DNA of 64,000 nt from Devosia sp. FJ2-5-3 (GCF_029201545.1 NZ_CP104007.1:3258501-3322500); one strand, 5' to 3'; positions 45,848 through 55,043 are shown, numbered from the stretch's first letter. Notes: generated by a model not told the origin, from the sequence alone. Numbers and translations are program-made.

Positions 45848-46765
45848 ATGGTAAGCCAATCGGCCAGTCCGGCCTATAACAGAGAATTCGACGCCCAGGT
45901 GGGGACGCAAATAATGGTGGCGGAAGGTGTGGGGCGAATAACCGCTCCGAATGCCTCGCCCTATACTTTCACCGGGACAAATTCATTTCTTGTGGGCCAT
46001 CAGCGACTTGCGCTTATCGATCCCGGCCCGGAAAATAAAGCACATGAGGTCGCGCTGCTGACGGCGATCGGGGAACGGCCGGTCGACGCCATCATCCTCA
46101 CCCACACACATCGCGACCACAGTGCTGCAGCAGCCAGCCTTGCCAAGAGGCTTGGAGCGCCGCTGTGGTTCGGTGGCCGGCATCGTCTGTCGCGGCCCCT
46201 GCGGCGGTTCGAGCGCAATCTGATCCGGCGTTCTTCAGACTGGGATCTCGTGCCGGACCGGACACTGGTCGATGGGGAAACCGTCATGGCTGGGGATATC
46301 GAGCTCATCGTCCACGCGACCCCGGGCCACTGCGCCAATCATCTCGCCTTCGGCATCGCCGGCACCGACATGCTCCTGACGGGCGATCATGTGATGGGGT
46401 GGAACTCCACCCTCGTCTCGACCCCGGACGGATCGATGACAGACTATTTCGCCTCGCTCGACAAGCTCATCGCCCTGCCCTATCGGCGCTATTTTCCCGC
46501 CCATGGCGGACCGATTGAAGATGGCCCCGCCTATGCGACGGCGCTGCGGGCACACCGCAGGATGCGGAACCGGCAGATCATCGAGGCGGTGAAGGCGGGC
46601 GCGCGGACGCCGCTGGCCGTGGTCGGGCGCATCTATCCGCAACAGCCGCCAAAAGTGCGGCTGGCAGCGCTGATGACAATCAATGCGCATATCGAGTTCC
46701 TGGAGGAACGGGAGGAAATTCTGGTGCGGCGGGGAATTTTGGGGACGCGGTTGGGGGTGCTGTGA
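45848..46765 (+). CDS. MBL-fold metallo-hydrolase (LACTB2-like)
   Basis: A 305-residue metallo-beta-lactamase-fold protein. The metal motif THTHRDH lies at residues 85-91, followed by VHATPGHCANHLAF, LLTGDHVMGW and a C-terminal winged-helix-like ending (VGRIYPQQPPKVRLAALMTINAHIEFLEERE). The order and C-terminal domain match the LACTB2-like/glyoxalase II-related group. In LACTB2 this is a ribonuclease, but substrate here is not established. Confidence 0.88.
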   Translation: MVSQSASPAYNREFDAQVGTQIMVAEGVGRITAPNASPYTFTGTNSFLVGHQRLALIDPGPENKAHEVALLTAIGERPVDAIILTHTHRDHSAAAASLAKRLGAPLWFGGRHRLSRPLRRFERNLIRRSSDWDLVPDRTLVDGETVMAGDIELIVHATPGHCANHLAFGIAGTDMLLTGDHVMGWNSTLVSTPDGSMTDYFASLDKLIALPYRRYFPAHGGPIEDGPAYATALRAHRRMRNRQIIEAVKAGARTPLAVVGRIYPQQPPKVRLAALMTINAHIEFLEEREEILVRRGILGTRLGVL

Positions 46766-46796
46766 GGGGGGCGCCAGAGCTTGACGGAGAGTCTTC

Positions 46797-46865
46797 ACCC
46801 CCTCCGAGCGTCGCTACGGCCTGACGGCCTAGCTTTGCTAGCCTCCCCCTTTCGAGGGGGAGGTG
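46797..46865. repeat. Partial C-rich/G-rich intergenic repeat
   Basis: CACCCCCTCCGAGCGTCGCT at the left and CCTCCCCCTTTCGAGGGGGAGG at the right; the middle contains CTAGCTTTGCTAG. It is a diverged member of the family seen at 3150. Confidence 0.65.
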
Positions 46866-46896
46866 AGATCGGGGTCAGCCGTCAGTTCGGCACATG

Positions 46897-46927
46897 AAAC
46901 GGAGGTCCCCGCCTTCGCGGGGATGAC
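46897..46927. repeat. Palindromic intergenic repeat, half unit
   Basis: AAACGGAGGTCCCCGCCTTC then GCGGGGATGAC is the same as the right half of the unit at 7194-7259. Confidence 0.7.
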
Positions 46928-47261
46928 ATCGGGGGTGGAGGAGCCTGCGGCGTTTTAGTGGAGGGCTATCAGGTGCGCAAAGCTCATGGTGCGGGACTAG
47001 AATCCGAACTGCGATGAGCAACGCTGGTCTACCGTCAGCGACGGCCGGCAAGAAGCACGCACCAGCCCCTTTACTGCAGAATAATATGCAATATTACTAA
47101 CAATCAGAATTCTCGCCACCCTATACAACTGAATCCAGAATTGATGTTTTTGGCACCACTCAGGCGACTATAGACAACTCTTCAAACCGAGAAGTACAGC
47201 ATGCGAAGGCGGGCCCACCCGTTGACCCGTGCTGCGACGACCGCAGCTTGCTAAGGAGCCG

Positions 47262-47576
47262 ATGGTGAACCGCTTCATCTTCGAAACAATGACTTTCTTG
47301 AATGGGATCATTGCCCTCGCGTGTGTCGCTATTGGCGCGTTTGCGGGGGGAGCATCCCCTCTGATGTCGCAGTCAGCTAGGGCCTTCGGCATGGTCATTG
47401 GTGGGCTGGTTGGCTTGGTTTTCGCGGCAATGCTTTGCGGCACGATCGCCTTCATGGCGCTTGTCGAGCAGCACCTCCGGGCAATCGCCGAAAATTCCGG
47501 GAGAACGCCCTCCAATGCCAGCAGCGGGGCCCGTAAGGAGCCGCAGATGACGGACGATTGGAAGGACTATCGCTAG
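47262..47576 (+). CDS. Small membrane protein of unknown function
   Basis: A 104-residue protein. Two transmembrane helices (FLNGIIALACVAIGAFAGGA and AFGMVIGGLVGLVFAAMLCGTIAFMALV) precede a hydrophilic tail. AAGGAG lies upstream of the ATG at 47262; a GTG at 47265 is equally possible. I recognise no family. It has lower G+C than its neighbours, like the gap before it. Confidence 0.65.
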   Translation: MVNRFIFETMTFLNGIIALACVAIGAFAGGASPLMSQSARAFGMVIGGLVGLVFAAMLCGTIAFMALVEQHLRAIAENSGRTPSNASSGARKEPQMTDDWKDYR

Positions 47577-47649
47577 ACCCTGTCCAGCGTTTTCCTCTAT
47601 TTGCCCGCACAGCAACTAAGGGACTGTTGCGTTCAGACTGCAGAAGATG

Positions 47650-47682
47650 GATTGCCGGGACGAGCCCGGCAATGACGGTGGA
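47650..47682. repeat. Short palindromic repeat (ATTGCCGGG...CCCGGCAAT)
   Basis: GATTGCCGGG and CCCGGCAATGAC flank ACGAG. It looks like the common alphaproteobacterial intergenic palindrome; a single copy in this window. It lies between the small membrane gene and aroC, which converge. Confidence 0.6.
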
Positions 47683-47742
47683 ATGGGGACTAGTCGCGCG
47701 AGGAGCGTGAGTGCCGTCGACAGGCACCGCGCGCGAAGAAAA

Positions 47743-48858
47743 TTAGTTCCGATCAAACCCCACTGCGCCTTCGCGGCCGGTTTGGCCGCGGTGGCGGAGC
47801 ATGTGGTCGGCGAGGACGAGGGCCATCATGGCTTCGCCGACGGGGACGGCGCGGATGCCGACGCAGGGGTCGTGGCGGCCCTTGGTGATGATGTCGGCGT
47901 CTTCGTTCTGGGTGGTAACGGTCTGGCGCGGCGTCAGGATGGACGAGGTCGGCTTGACGGCAAAGCGACAGACAATGGGGTCGCCATTGGAGATGCCGCC
48001 CAGAATGCCGCCGGCGTGGTTGGAGAGGAAATAGGGTTTTGCCTCCCCTGCCCGCATCTGGTCGGCGTTTTCGACGCCGGTGAGGCTGGCGGCCTCGAAG
48101 CCGGCACCGATTTCCACCGCCTTGACGGCATTGATGCTCATCATGGCTGAGGCAAGATCGGCGCTGAGCTTGCCATAAATGGGCGCGCCCCAGCCGGCCG
48201 GAACGCCTTCGGCGACGACTTCAATGACGGCACCGACCGAATTGCCATCCTTGCGGAGGCCATCGAGATAGCCCGCCCAGAGTTCGGCGGCCTTGGGGTC
48301 GGCGCAGAAGAACGGGTTTTCGTCGACTTCTGCCCAATCGAAATTGGCATAGTCGATCTTGTGCGGGCCCATCTGCACGAGGCTCGCGCGGACGGTGACA
48401 CCCTGCAGAATCTGGCGGGCGACAGCACCGGCGGCGACACGGGCTGCGGTTTCGCGGGCCGAGGTGCGGCCGCCACCGCGATAGTCGCGAATGCCGTATT
48501 TCTGGTCGTAGGTGTAGTCGGCGTGACCCGGACGGTATTTGTCGCGGATCTCGGAATAGTCCTTGGAGCGCTGATCGGTGTTTTCGATCATCAACGAGAT
48601 CGGGGTGCCGGTGGTGCGCGGGCCATCGGTGCGCTCGTCCTCGAACACGCCGGAGAGGATTTTCACCTCATCGGGCTCGCGGCGCTGGGTGGTGTATTTC
48701 GACTGGCCCGGCTTGCGGCGATCAAGATCGCGCTGGATCATCTCGGGCGTGAGGACGACGCCGGGAGGGCACCCATCGACGACGACACCAAGGGCGGGCC
48801 CATGGCTTTCGCCCCAGGTGGTGAAACGGAAAAGATGCCCGAAACTATTGAACGACAT
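47743..48858 (-). CDS. aroC: Chorismate synthase
   Basis: A 371-residue FMN-dependent enzyme, last step of the shikimate pathway, converting EPSP to chorismate. [33 protein letters not shown] carries the GESHGP signature, [21 protein letters not shown] is the second and [17 protein letters not shown] the third. Full length. Followed upstream on the same strand by a histidine phosphatase and fabI. Confidence 0.96.
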   Translation of the reverse strand: MSFNSFGHLFRFTTWGESHGPALGVVVDGCPPGVVLTPEMIQRDLDRRKPGQSKYTTQRREPDEVKILSGVFEDERTDGPRTTGTPISLMIENTDQRSKDYSEIRDKYRPGHADYTYDQKYGIRDYRGGGRTSARETAARVAAGAVARQILQGVTVRASLVQMGPHKIDYANFDWAEVDENPFFCADPKAAELWAGYLDGLRKDGNSVGAVIEVVAEGVPAGWGAPIYGKLSADLASAMMSINAVKAVEIGAGFEAASLTGVENADQMRAGEAKPYFLSNHAGGILGGISNGDPIVCRFAVKPTSSILTPRQTVTTQNEDADIITKGRHDPCVGIRAVPVGEAMMALVLADHMLRHRGQTGREGAVGFDRN

Positions 48859-48924
48859 GACGCGGTCCCTTGCTCGCGAGCTTTCTAGGCAGACCGGGCG
48901 ATGCGGTCAATCGGCAGGACCGGG

Positions 48925-49563
48925 TCAGTCCAGTTCCACGTCCCAGGTGTTTTCGGCCGAATAAAGGGCCATGCCCCCTCGAGAGAACTGGGCCACAGCC
49001 CCCTGGGGCGGCGCCCAATTGAGGACCTGGGCGCGCGGCGCCCCCTCGACCAAATGGCGAAGCACGCGGAAAACCCCGCCATGGGCAACGACCACGGCAT
49101 GGCGGGTCAATTCGCGGGCGAAATCGACGAGCCGCACGGCGACGTCGTCATAATTCTCGCCGCCCTCGGGACGGAACTGCCAATAGGTCTCGTCGCGCTG
49201 GCCCGGGGCAATAGCCTGCTCCCGCGCAATTTCGGAGTGGAGGCGACCTTCCAGATTGCCGAAGGAAATCTCGATGAGGCGCGGATCGTGAATGACCGGG
49301 GGCAGCTCGACATCGAAGGCGGCACGCATGCGATCCATGGTTTCGCTGGCGCGGCTCAGCGGGGAGGCGAACCATTTCAGCGATGCGGGATCGACGCCAT
49401 CGCGCTCCAGCAATTGCCGGAGCAAAGGCCCGTTCGCGTCGGCCTGCAATTGGCCAACGCGATTGAGCGGAATGTCCCGGGCGCCCTGATAACGCTGTTC
49501 GCGATTCCAGTCGGTCTCACCATGCCGGGCGAAATAAAAGTCCGGCCATTCGAGAGCAGTCAT
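48925..49563 (-). CDS. Histidine phosphatase family protein
   Basis: A 212-residue phosphoglycerate mutase-like protein. FYFARHGETDWNREQRYQG has the catalytic RHG, with FASPLSRASETMDRM and AVVVAHGGVFRVL carrying the second histidine. Substrate cannot be read. It lies between fabI and aroC on the same strand. Confidence 0.9.
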   Translation of the reverse strand: MTALEWPDFYFARHGETDWNREQRYQGARDIPLNRVGQLQADANGPLLRQLLERDGVDPASLKWFASPLSRASETMDRMRAAFDVELPPVIHDPRLIEISFGNLEGRLHSEIAREQAIAPGQRDETYWQFRPEGGENYDDVAVRLVDFARELTRHAVVVAHGGVFRVLRHLVEGAPRAQVLNWAPPQGAVAQFSRGGMALYSAENTWDVELD

Positions 49564-49592
49564 TCACATAGCGCGCCTGACGGCACGTCCTT

Positions 49593-50402
49593 TTATTCGC
49601 TGGTTTCAGGCGTGTCGCTGTCGAGCAGCTTCATGCCCACGACGTTGAAACCGGCATCGACATAATGGATTTCGCCGGTCACGCCATTGGCGAGATCGGA
49701 GAGGAGATAGGTGGCCGCGCCGCCGACATCGTCGGTCGAGACGTTCTTGCGCAGGGCCGAATTGGCTTCCTGCCAGTGCAGCATGTCGCGCAGGCCCGAA
49801 ATGCCCGAAGCGGCGAGGGTCTTGATGGCGCCGGCCGAGATGGCATTGACGCGGATGCCCTTCTTGCCGAGATCAACGGCGAGATAGCGCACGGAAGCTT
49901 CGAGAGCCGCCTTGGCAACGCCCATGACGTTGTAGTTCGGCACATATTTGACGGCGCCGTAATAGGTCAGCGTCAGCAGCGAACCGCCCGGGTTCATCAG
50001 CGGCTCGGCGCGCTTGGCGACGGCGGTGAAGGAATAGACCGAGATATCCATGGTCAGCGCGAAGTTGTCGCGGCTGGTGTCGAGATAGCGGCCTTCGAGC
50101 TCGTCCTTGTTGGAGAAGCCGATGGCGTGCACGACGAAGTCGAGATTGCCCCACTTTTCCTTGATCTGGCGGAAGGTCTCGTCCATCGCGGCTTCGTCGG
50201 AGACGTCGCACTCGACGAGGAAATCGGAGCCGACTTCGGCAGCCAGCGGCTCGACGCGGCGCTTGAGCGCCTCGCCCTGATAGGAGAACGCCATTTCCGC
50301 GCCCTGGGCGTGCAATTGCTTGGCAATGCCCCAGGCAATCGAGCGGTTGTTGGCGAGGCCCATGATCAGCCCGCGCTTGCCTGCCATCAATCCAGTGGCC
50401 AT
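49593..50402 (-). CDS. fabI: Enoyl-[acyl-carrier-protein] reductase FabI
   Basis: A 269-residue NADH-dependent enzyme closing each fatty-acid elongation cycle. LMAGKRGLIMGLANNRSIAWGIAK is the divergent dinucleotide motif of FabI. The active site has Tyr and Lys in YNVMGVAK, following LTLTYYGAVKYVPN. ATG at 50402; a longer open frame upstream overlaps the divergent oxidase region and is unlikely. Confidence 0.95.
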   Translation of the reverse strand: MATGLMAGKRGLIMGLANNRSIAWGIAKQLHAQGAEMAFSYQGEALKRRVEPLAAEVGSDFLVECDVSDEAAMDETFRQIKEKWGNLDFVVHAIGFSNKDELEGRYLDTSRDNFALTMDISVYSFTAVAKRAEPLMNPGGSLLTLTYYGAVKYVPNYNVMGVAKAALEASVRYLAVDLGKKGIRVNAISAGAIKTLAASGISGLRDMLHWQEANSALRKNVSTDDVGGAATYLLSDLANGVTGEIHYVDAGFNVVGMKLLDSDTPETSE

Positions 50403-50508
50403 TGATCGGTTTCCCTTATCTGGAGTCGTTTGTCCGGTTGTGGCACACGGGAAGCAGTTGCGGCAAGTTCGACGCCATTTCCTGCCCTTGTGGAGCCCGG
50501 TTTTACCC

Positions 50509-51924
50509 ATGTCCCTTGATGCCAACGCGATCACGAGCGCTCTTTCCGACATTTTGGGGGCGGACAACGTCATTGGGCAGCCAGAGCGGATGGGCGGCTA
50601 TCTCAACGAGCCGCGCAAGCGCTTCCACAAGGGAGCGAGCGCCGTGGTGCTGCCGCCTGATGTTGCGGCGGTGCAGGCAGTAGCGCGTTGGGCCAATGAG
50701 AACCGGGTGGCGCTGATCCCGCAGGGGGGCAATACGGGGCTCGTGGGGGCGCAGGTGCCGCGCTTCGGCAATGAAGTCATTGTCAGCCTTGCCCGGCTCG
50801 ACAAGGTGCGGGCGATCGATACGGCCGGCGGGGTGATGACGGCGGAGGCCGGGGTCATCCTCGAAAATGCGCACAAGGCGGCCGAGGCGGCGGGCGCGAT
50901 GTTTCCGCTGTGGCTGGCCTCGCAGGGCTCGGCGCGGATCGGGGGCGTGCTGTCGTCCAATGCCGGGGGCGTCAATGTGCTGGCCTATGGCAATGCGCGG
51001 GAATTGACGCTGGGGGTGGAGGCCGTCCTGGCCGATGGGCGGCTCTACAATGGGCTCAATTCGCTCAAGAAGGACAATACCGGATACGACTTGAAGGACG
51101 TATTGGTGGGGGCCGAGGGGACGCTGGGGATCATCACCGCTGCGACGCTGAAGCTCTATCCGCTGCCGGAGGATTATGAGACGGCGCTGGTCAATATCGC
51201 CTCGCCGAGGCAGGCGCTGAGGCTTTTTGAATTGCTGCGTCAGCGCGCCGGGGGGCGGCTCAATGCGTTCGAGATCATTCCGCAGATCGGGCTCGATATC
51301 CAGTTGCGGCATGGGATGCTCGACAAGAATCCGACCGCCAGCCCCTCCCCCTGGTATGCGCTGCTCGAGATTGCGCGGCCGGCAGGGGCCGAGCCCGGCA
51401 CGCTGCAATCGGCGCTGGAGGCGGCGTTCGAGCAGGGGCTCATTACCGACGCGGTGATTGCCGAGGCGCTGAGCGACCGGACGCGGATGTGGAATTTTCG
51501 CGAGCAGATGAGCGAATGCCAGAGCAAGGAAGGCGCCTCGATCAAGCACGATGTGTCCGTGCCGGTGAACGCCATTCCGCAGCTGATCGAAGAGGGTTCG
51601 GCGGCGGTGGAAAAGCTCGCGCCGGGCATAAGGCCGGTGCCGTTCGGACATATGGGCGACGGCAATATCCACTTCAATTTCAGCCAGCCCGCGGGCGCGG
51701 ACGGCAAGGCCTTCATGGCCCAATATGACGAGGCGGCGCATGAGGTGATCTATGGGATCGTGCTCAAGCTGGGCGGCTCGGTGTCGGCCGAGCATGGCAT
51801 CGGCCAGCTCAAGAGCGATCTTTTGAAGCGGGTGAAGGACCCGGTGGCGCTGGAGATGATGCGGGCGATCAAGACTGCGCTCGACCCCAATGGCATTCTC
51901 AACCCCGGCAAGATGCTGGGGTGA
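50509..51924 (+). CDS. FAD-binding oxidase (GlcD/D-lactate dehydrogenase-like)
   Basis: A 471-residue flavoprotein of the FAD-linked oxidase family. The FAD-binding segment is LIPQGGNTGLVGAQVP, and IGGVLSSNAGGVNVLAYGNARELTLGVEAVLADG is typical of 2-hydroxyacid dehydrogenases. The C-terminal GHMGDGNIHFNFSQP and SAEHGIGQLKSDLL carry substrate-binding and catalytic His. Likely a D-2-hydroxyglutarate or D-lactate dehydrogenase; the exact substrate is uncertain. Start ATG 50509, divergent from fabI. Confidence 0.9.
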   Translation: MSLDANAITSALSDILGADNVIGQPERMGGYLNEPRKRFHKGASAVVLPPDVAAVQAVARWANENRVALIPQGGNTGLVGAQVPRFGNEVIVSLARLDKVRAIDTAGGVMTAEAGVILENAHKAAEAAGAMFPLWLASQGSARIGGVLSSNAGGVNVLAYGNARELTLGVEAVLADGRLYNGLNSLKKDNTGYDLKDVLVGAEGTLGIITAATLKLYPLPEDYETALVNIASPRQALRLFELLRQRAGGRLNAFEIIPQIGLDIQLRHGMLDKNPTASPSPWYALLEIARPAGAEPGTLQSALEAAFEQGLITDAVIAEALSDRTRMWNFREQMSECQSKEGASIKHDVSVPVNAIPQLIEEGSAAVEKLAPGIRPVPFGHMGDGNIHFNFSQPAGADGKAFMAQYDEAAHEVIYGIVLKLGGSVSAEHGIGQLKSDLLKRVKDPVALEMMRAIKTALDPNGILNPGKMLG

Positions 51925-52001
51925 CGGGCACAATGGGAGCACCCAGTCACCTCGCCGTGCCCGTCTTGCGCGGCGGAGCGAAGCGCCCCATCTAACGCTT
52001 C

Positions 52002-52559
52002 ATGTTGCTCAATATCGCATTTCTGGACGATGAAACCCGCCCGCCCATCCTCAAGATCGAGGGTTTGACCGAGGCGCAGCGCGAACCCGGTCGGCATCTC
52101 AAGCAGATTCACGACCATTTGCGCCACAATATGAAAACGCTTGGCGCGCTGATCGAGCGGGCCAATGCCGGTTCCGCCACGCAGGCCGATATCGCCGCCG
52201 AAACCGGCAATCTGGAAATCGTCGCCAATTACCGGCGGTTCGGTAATTTGTGCGGCCAGTATTGCCAGGTGGTCAACACCCACCATTCCATCGAGGACTA
52301 CCACCTCTTTCCGGCACTCGCCGAAAAGGGTGAGGGTTTCCGCAAGATCGCCGAGCGCCTGCAGGCAGAACATGTGGTGGTGCACGAATTGCTGGTGCGG
52401 CTGATCGATGCGCTCAGCGCATTGGCAAGCGCGCCTGGCCCGGACAATTTCGCCAGAGCTCGCACCGTCTACGAGGCGCTCGAACGCGTCCTCCTGTCCC
52501 ATCTCGGCTATGAGGAAGACGCCATCGGCGACGCGCTGGGCTATTTCGACATTATGTAG
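52002..52559 (+). CDS. Hemerythrin HHE domain protein
   Basis: A 185-residue four-helix protein. His in LKQIHDHLRHNM, NTHHSIEDYHLFPAL, EHVVVHELL and LLSHLGYEEDAI are the diiron-type ligands of hemerythrin-like cation-binding domains. These bind oxygen or other small ligands, or protect from oxidants. It starts with TTG/ATG near 52002 and stands alone after the oxidase. Confidence 0.88.
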   Translation: MLLNIAFLDDETRPPILKIEGLTEAQREPGRHLKQIHDHLRHNMKTLGALIERANAGSATQADIAAETGNLEIVANYRRFGNLCGQYCQVVNTHHSIEDYHLFPALAEKGEGFRKIAERLQAEHVVVHELLVRLIDALSALASAPGPDNFARARTVYEALERVLLSHLGYEEDAIGDALGYFDIM

Positions 52560-52582
52560 GACGTTCGCCCGAAGCTCGCGCT

Positions 52583-52624
52583 TCACAACAAATCCATCTG
52601 TCCGCCACTGCCGCCGGCTTTTTT
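52583..52624 (-). repeat. Displaced duplicate of the yedK 3' end
   Basis: On the minus strand this reads KKAGGSGGQMDLL-stop, nearly the same as the yedK C-terminus KKAAGGSGGQMDLF-stop. A 27-base block (52592-52618) matches 53342-53368 at 26 of 27 positions. It is in frame directly after the stop of the orphan gene 52631-53125, two codons away. Confidence 0.85.
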
Positions 52625-52630
52625 GAACAA

Positions 52631-53125
52631 CTACGGAAGCGCTGACCAAGGTAGCATTTTCAACATTGCGCGCTCAACGCTCATCGCCAAGAACAATGCC
52701 TCACTTCTTGGTCCATTGGACCGGTGCGCATTCAACATGCCAATAAGTGTCCCTGCGAACAGCGCAGCTTCGGGTGACGTCGCGGGTGAAAGAGCGACCT
52801 CCGTCAGATATTGATCCGCATCGTTGTAGAACCCGTCTGGGCGGGGAAAGTTAAGTCGATTGAATTCATCTGCGATCAGTTGAGCCCGGTCGTCACGCTC
52901 AATCCAAAAATACCATAGGGCGCGGCGAGCGAACGAAAATAGCCCATACAGAGCCAGCGCCAGTTGCAGCGCAATTACAGCCAACATGCCCCAGAGCCAA
53001 GAATACGGGTTCCAGTCGAAACTGAATAAGAAAATGGCCACGAAAACAACGTACTCCGTGGCCACCGAAAACGCGAATGCGGTCCAAAACGCCCGTCGAT
53101 GAGCTGATTTAAATACCAATGCCAT
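52631..53125 (-). CDS. Orphan two-helix membrane protein, lower G+C
   Basis: A 164-residue protein with two transmembrane helices (FWTAFAFSVATEYVVFVAIFLFSF and LWGMLAVIALQLALALYGLFSFA) followed by a soluble domain (DDRAQLIADEFNRLNFPRPDGFYNDADQYLTEVA). Base use is visibly lower in G+C than its neighbours. It lies between two copies of the yedK tail, so it is likely imported or inserted. No family recognised. Confidence 0.7.
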   Translation of the reverse strand: MALVFKSAHRRAFWTAFAFSVATEYVVFVAIFLFSFDWNPYSWLWGMLAVIALQLALALYGLFSFARRALWYFWIERDDRAQLIADEFNRLNFPRPDGFYNDADQYLTEVALSPATSPEAALFAGTLIGMLNAHRSNGPRSEALFLAMSVERAMLKMLPWSALP

Positions 53126-53332
53126 AAGCCCCCCTCATAGACCACTCTATAGGTTACTTACCAAGATTTACTTGGCCAGATCTCGATATAGGAAATCTCA
53201 TAAGCAACAGCCCCCGGGACCCACACGAGATTCCGGAATGCTGACCAACGCTAGAGTATTTTCTGAATGTCGACTATCGCAGCGAGCCCAAAGCTCCATT
53301 GCTTCTGGGCAGCACTATGATCAAGTGACCCC

Positions 53333-54079
53333 CTAAAAGAGATCCATCTGCCCGCCACTGCCGCCGGCGGCCTTTTTGGGGCGCGCGGGGGGTGGCTCGG
53401 GGAGTTCGTGGGTGACGGGTTGGATAAGGCCGGGGTCATCATCCCTAGCGGAATTGACCCGGGTGGAGACGGGATGGAATTTGAGCACCCCATCTTCGAG
53501 CGGCAGGGCCATCTGGGCGGCTTCGGAGGCACGGATTTCGCGGACATTGAGCCAGGCGTCGATCTCGGCATCGTCGAGAAGGATGGCGGGCATGCGGTCG
53601 TGGATCTCGGACAATTGCCGGTTGGCGGCTACGGTGATGGTGGCGACGCTGTCGACCTCCTCGCCCTCCGGCCCGCTCCAGGTGGCATAGAGCCCGGCCA
53701 ACGCCATGGGCTGGCCATCGGCGCGGGTGATGTAATAGGGGCGCTTCTTCTTGTCGGGGCCGGTATGCCATTCGTAATAGCCGCTCGCCGGGACGATGCA
53801 GCGGCCATGCTTGAGCGCATCGCGGAAAGCGGGCTTGTCGGCCATGGACTCGGCGCGGGCATTGATCAGCAGCGGGAATTCGCGCGGATCCTTGACCCAG
53901 CGCGGCACCAGCCCCCAGCGGGCGAAATGGCCCTCGCGACGGCCGCCCTCCTCCCAGATGGCGGCAATGGGCTGGGTCGGCGCGATATTGTAGCGCGGCA
54001 CCATCTCGATACTGTTCAGGAGCTTGAACAGTTCGGCCATCATTTCGGGCGGCAGGGTTGCCGCATAGCGTCCACACAT
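53333..54079 (-). CDS. yedK: SOS response-associated peptidase YedK (HMCES family)
   Basis: A 248-residue DNA-protein crosslink shield for abasic sites. Catalytic Cys2 (MCGRY), Asn73 (NARAES), Glu103 (YYEWH) and His160 (IHDRMP) match E. coli YedK. The start must be 54079 because Cys2 needs to become N-terminal. The C-terminus is a Pro-rich tail ending QMDLF, which fits the beta-clamp binding pattern QLxLF. The 3' end is duplicated at 52583. Confidence 0.93.
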   Translation of the reverse strand: MCGRYAATLPPEMMAELFKLLNSIEMVPRYNIAPTQPIAAIWEEGGRREGHFARWGLVPRWVKDPREFPLLINARAESMADKPAFRDALKHGRCIVPASGYYEWHTGPDKKKRPYYITRADGQPMALAGLYATWSGPEGEEVDSVATITVAANRQLSEIHDRMPAILLDDAEIDAWLNVREIRASEAAQMALPLEDGVLKFHPVSTRVNSARDDDPGLIQPVTHELPEPPPARPKKAAGGSGGQMDLF

Positions 54080-54159
54080 GGCGCACTCGCCTTTGATCAG
54101 GGGCTTTTGGTCGAGGAAAGAGGTAGTGTCTAAAGAACCGAATCGCAAATGTGCAGGCC

Positions 54160-54558
54160 ATGATTGACCAACCCAATGCCGCGAGTGTGGCGCTCATTCG
54201 TGAGCGCAAAGTTCTGCTGATCAAGCGGGCCTTTGCGCCGTATCAGCATTTGTGGACGCTGCCGGGTGGCCGGCTCGAGGATGGCGAGACCATCGAGCAA
54301 TGTGCTGTGCGCGAGCTGATCGAGGAACTGGGCGTCACCATCCGCAATCCGCGCCATGTGGTGACCCAGTCGCTGGGCCGGGACGAGAGCTATCAATTGG
54401 CCGTGTTCGTGACCACCGATTTTTCCGGCAAGATCACGCCGTCCGACGAGGTCGCCGACCATAAATGGGTGGACCCGGCGGCACTGATCGCGATGCGGAC
54501 GACGTCGCGGCTCGACCTCGTGATCGAGCAGGCTTTCGCAGTTTTGGCGGAGCGGTGA
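54160..54558 (+). CDS. NUDIX hydrolase
   Basis: A 132-residue protein with the complete Nudix box GRLEDGETIEQCAVRELIEELGV. It cleaves nucleoside diphosphates linked to another group; the substrate is unknown. The ATG at 54160 (MIDQPNAASVALIRERKVLLIKR) is preferred over a GTG at 54151. It lies divergent from yedK, 80 bases away; a nucleotide-cleaning role would fit but is inference. Confidence 0.9.
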   Translation: MIDQPNAASVALIRERKVLLIKRAFAPYQHLWTLPGGRLEDGETIEQCAVRELIEELGVTIRNPRHVVTQSLGRDESYQLAVFVTTDFSGKITPSDEVADHKWVDPAALIAMRTTSRLDLVIEQAFAVLAER

Positions 54559-54594
54559 TATAGAGATCGCCGAGCGCCGTTCCGGGACACCGAC

Positions 54595-54960
54595 TTGATC
54601 AGACTTTTCCGCACCAGCCTTGTTCTTCTGGCGCTCAGCGCAGCGCCGGCACTGGCGATCGATCCGCCCTATCAGCGGCAGATGGAGCGGCTGGCCGAGG
54701 TGATGGGCAGCCTTTATTACCTGCAGCCGCTGTGCAAAGCGGGAACCGAGGACTGGCGGGTGCAGATGTCCGAACTGATCACGCTCGACGAGCCCGACGA
54801 GGACCGACGGCAGCGCCTCGCCGGAGCGTTCAACAGCGGCTACACCGCCTTTTCGCGCTTTCACAAGCAGTGCACCCCCGCCTCGCGCGAAGCGCTTGGC
54901 CGGCTCCTTCTGGAAGCGCAACGCCTGGCGCGCGATATCCATACTCGGTTCGCCGAATAG
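54595..54960 (+). CDS. TIGR02301-family secreted protein
   Basis: A 121-residue protein with a signal peptide (MIRLFRTSLVLLALSAAPALA) and a helical core RQMERLAEVMGSLYYLQPLC ... FNSGYTAFSRFHKQCTP, the TIGR02301 pattern of Rhizobiales. Two cysteines may form a disulfide. It starts with TTG at 54595. Function is unknown. Confidence 0.8.
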   Translation: MIRLFRTSLVLLALSAAPALAIDPPYQRQMERLAEVMGSLYYLQPLCKAGTEDWRVQMSELITLDEPDEDRRQRLAGAFNSGYTAFSRFHKQCTPASREALGRLLLEAQRLARDIHTRFAE

Positions 54961-55043
54961 GATCGGGAAAATTGCCTACCTCCCGTTAACCTTCGGGTTA
55001 CTTCTGCCGCGCCAGCGAAAAAACGCTGTGCTAACTGGACTTC

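Larger units (their letters stand above)
46766..47261. other. Gene-free gap with repeats and an AT-rich stretch
   Basis: Nearly 500 bases without a convincing gene. It contains a partial C-rich/G-rich repeat at 46797-46865, a second-family palindrome at 46897-46927, and an AT-rich stretch about 47080-47190 with a perfect inverted repeat TAATAT-GCA-ATATTA at 47082-47096. The AT-rich part may hold the promoter of the small gene at 47262. Confidence 0.6.
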
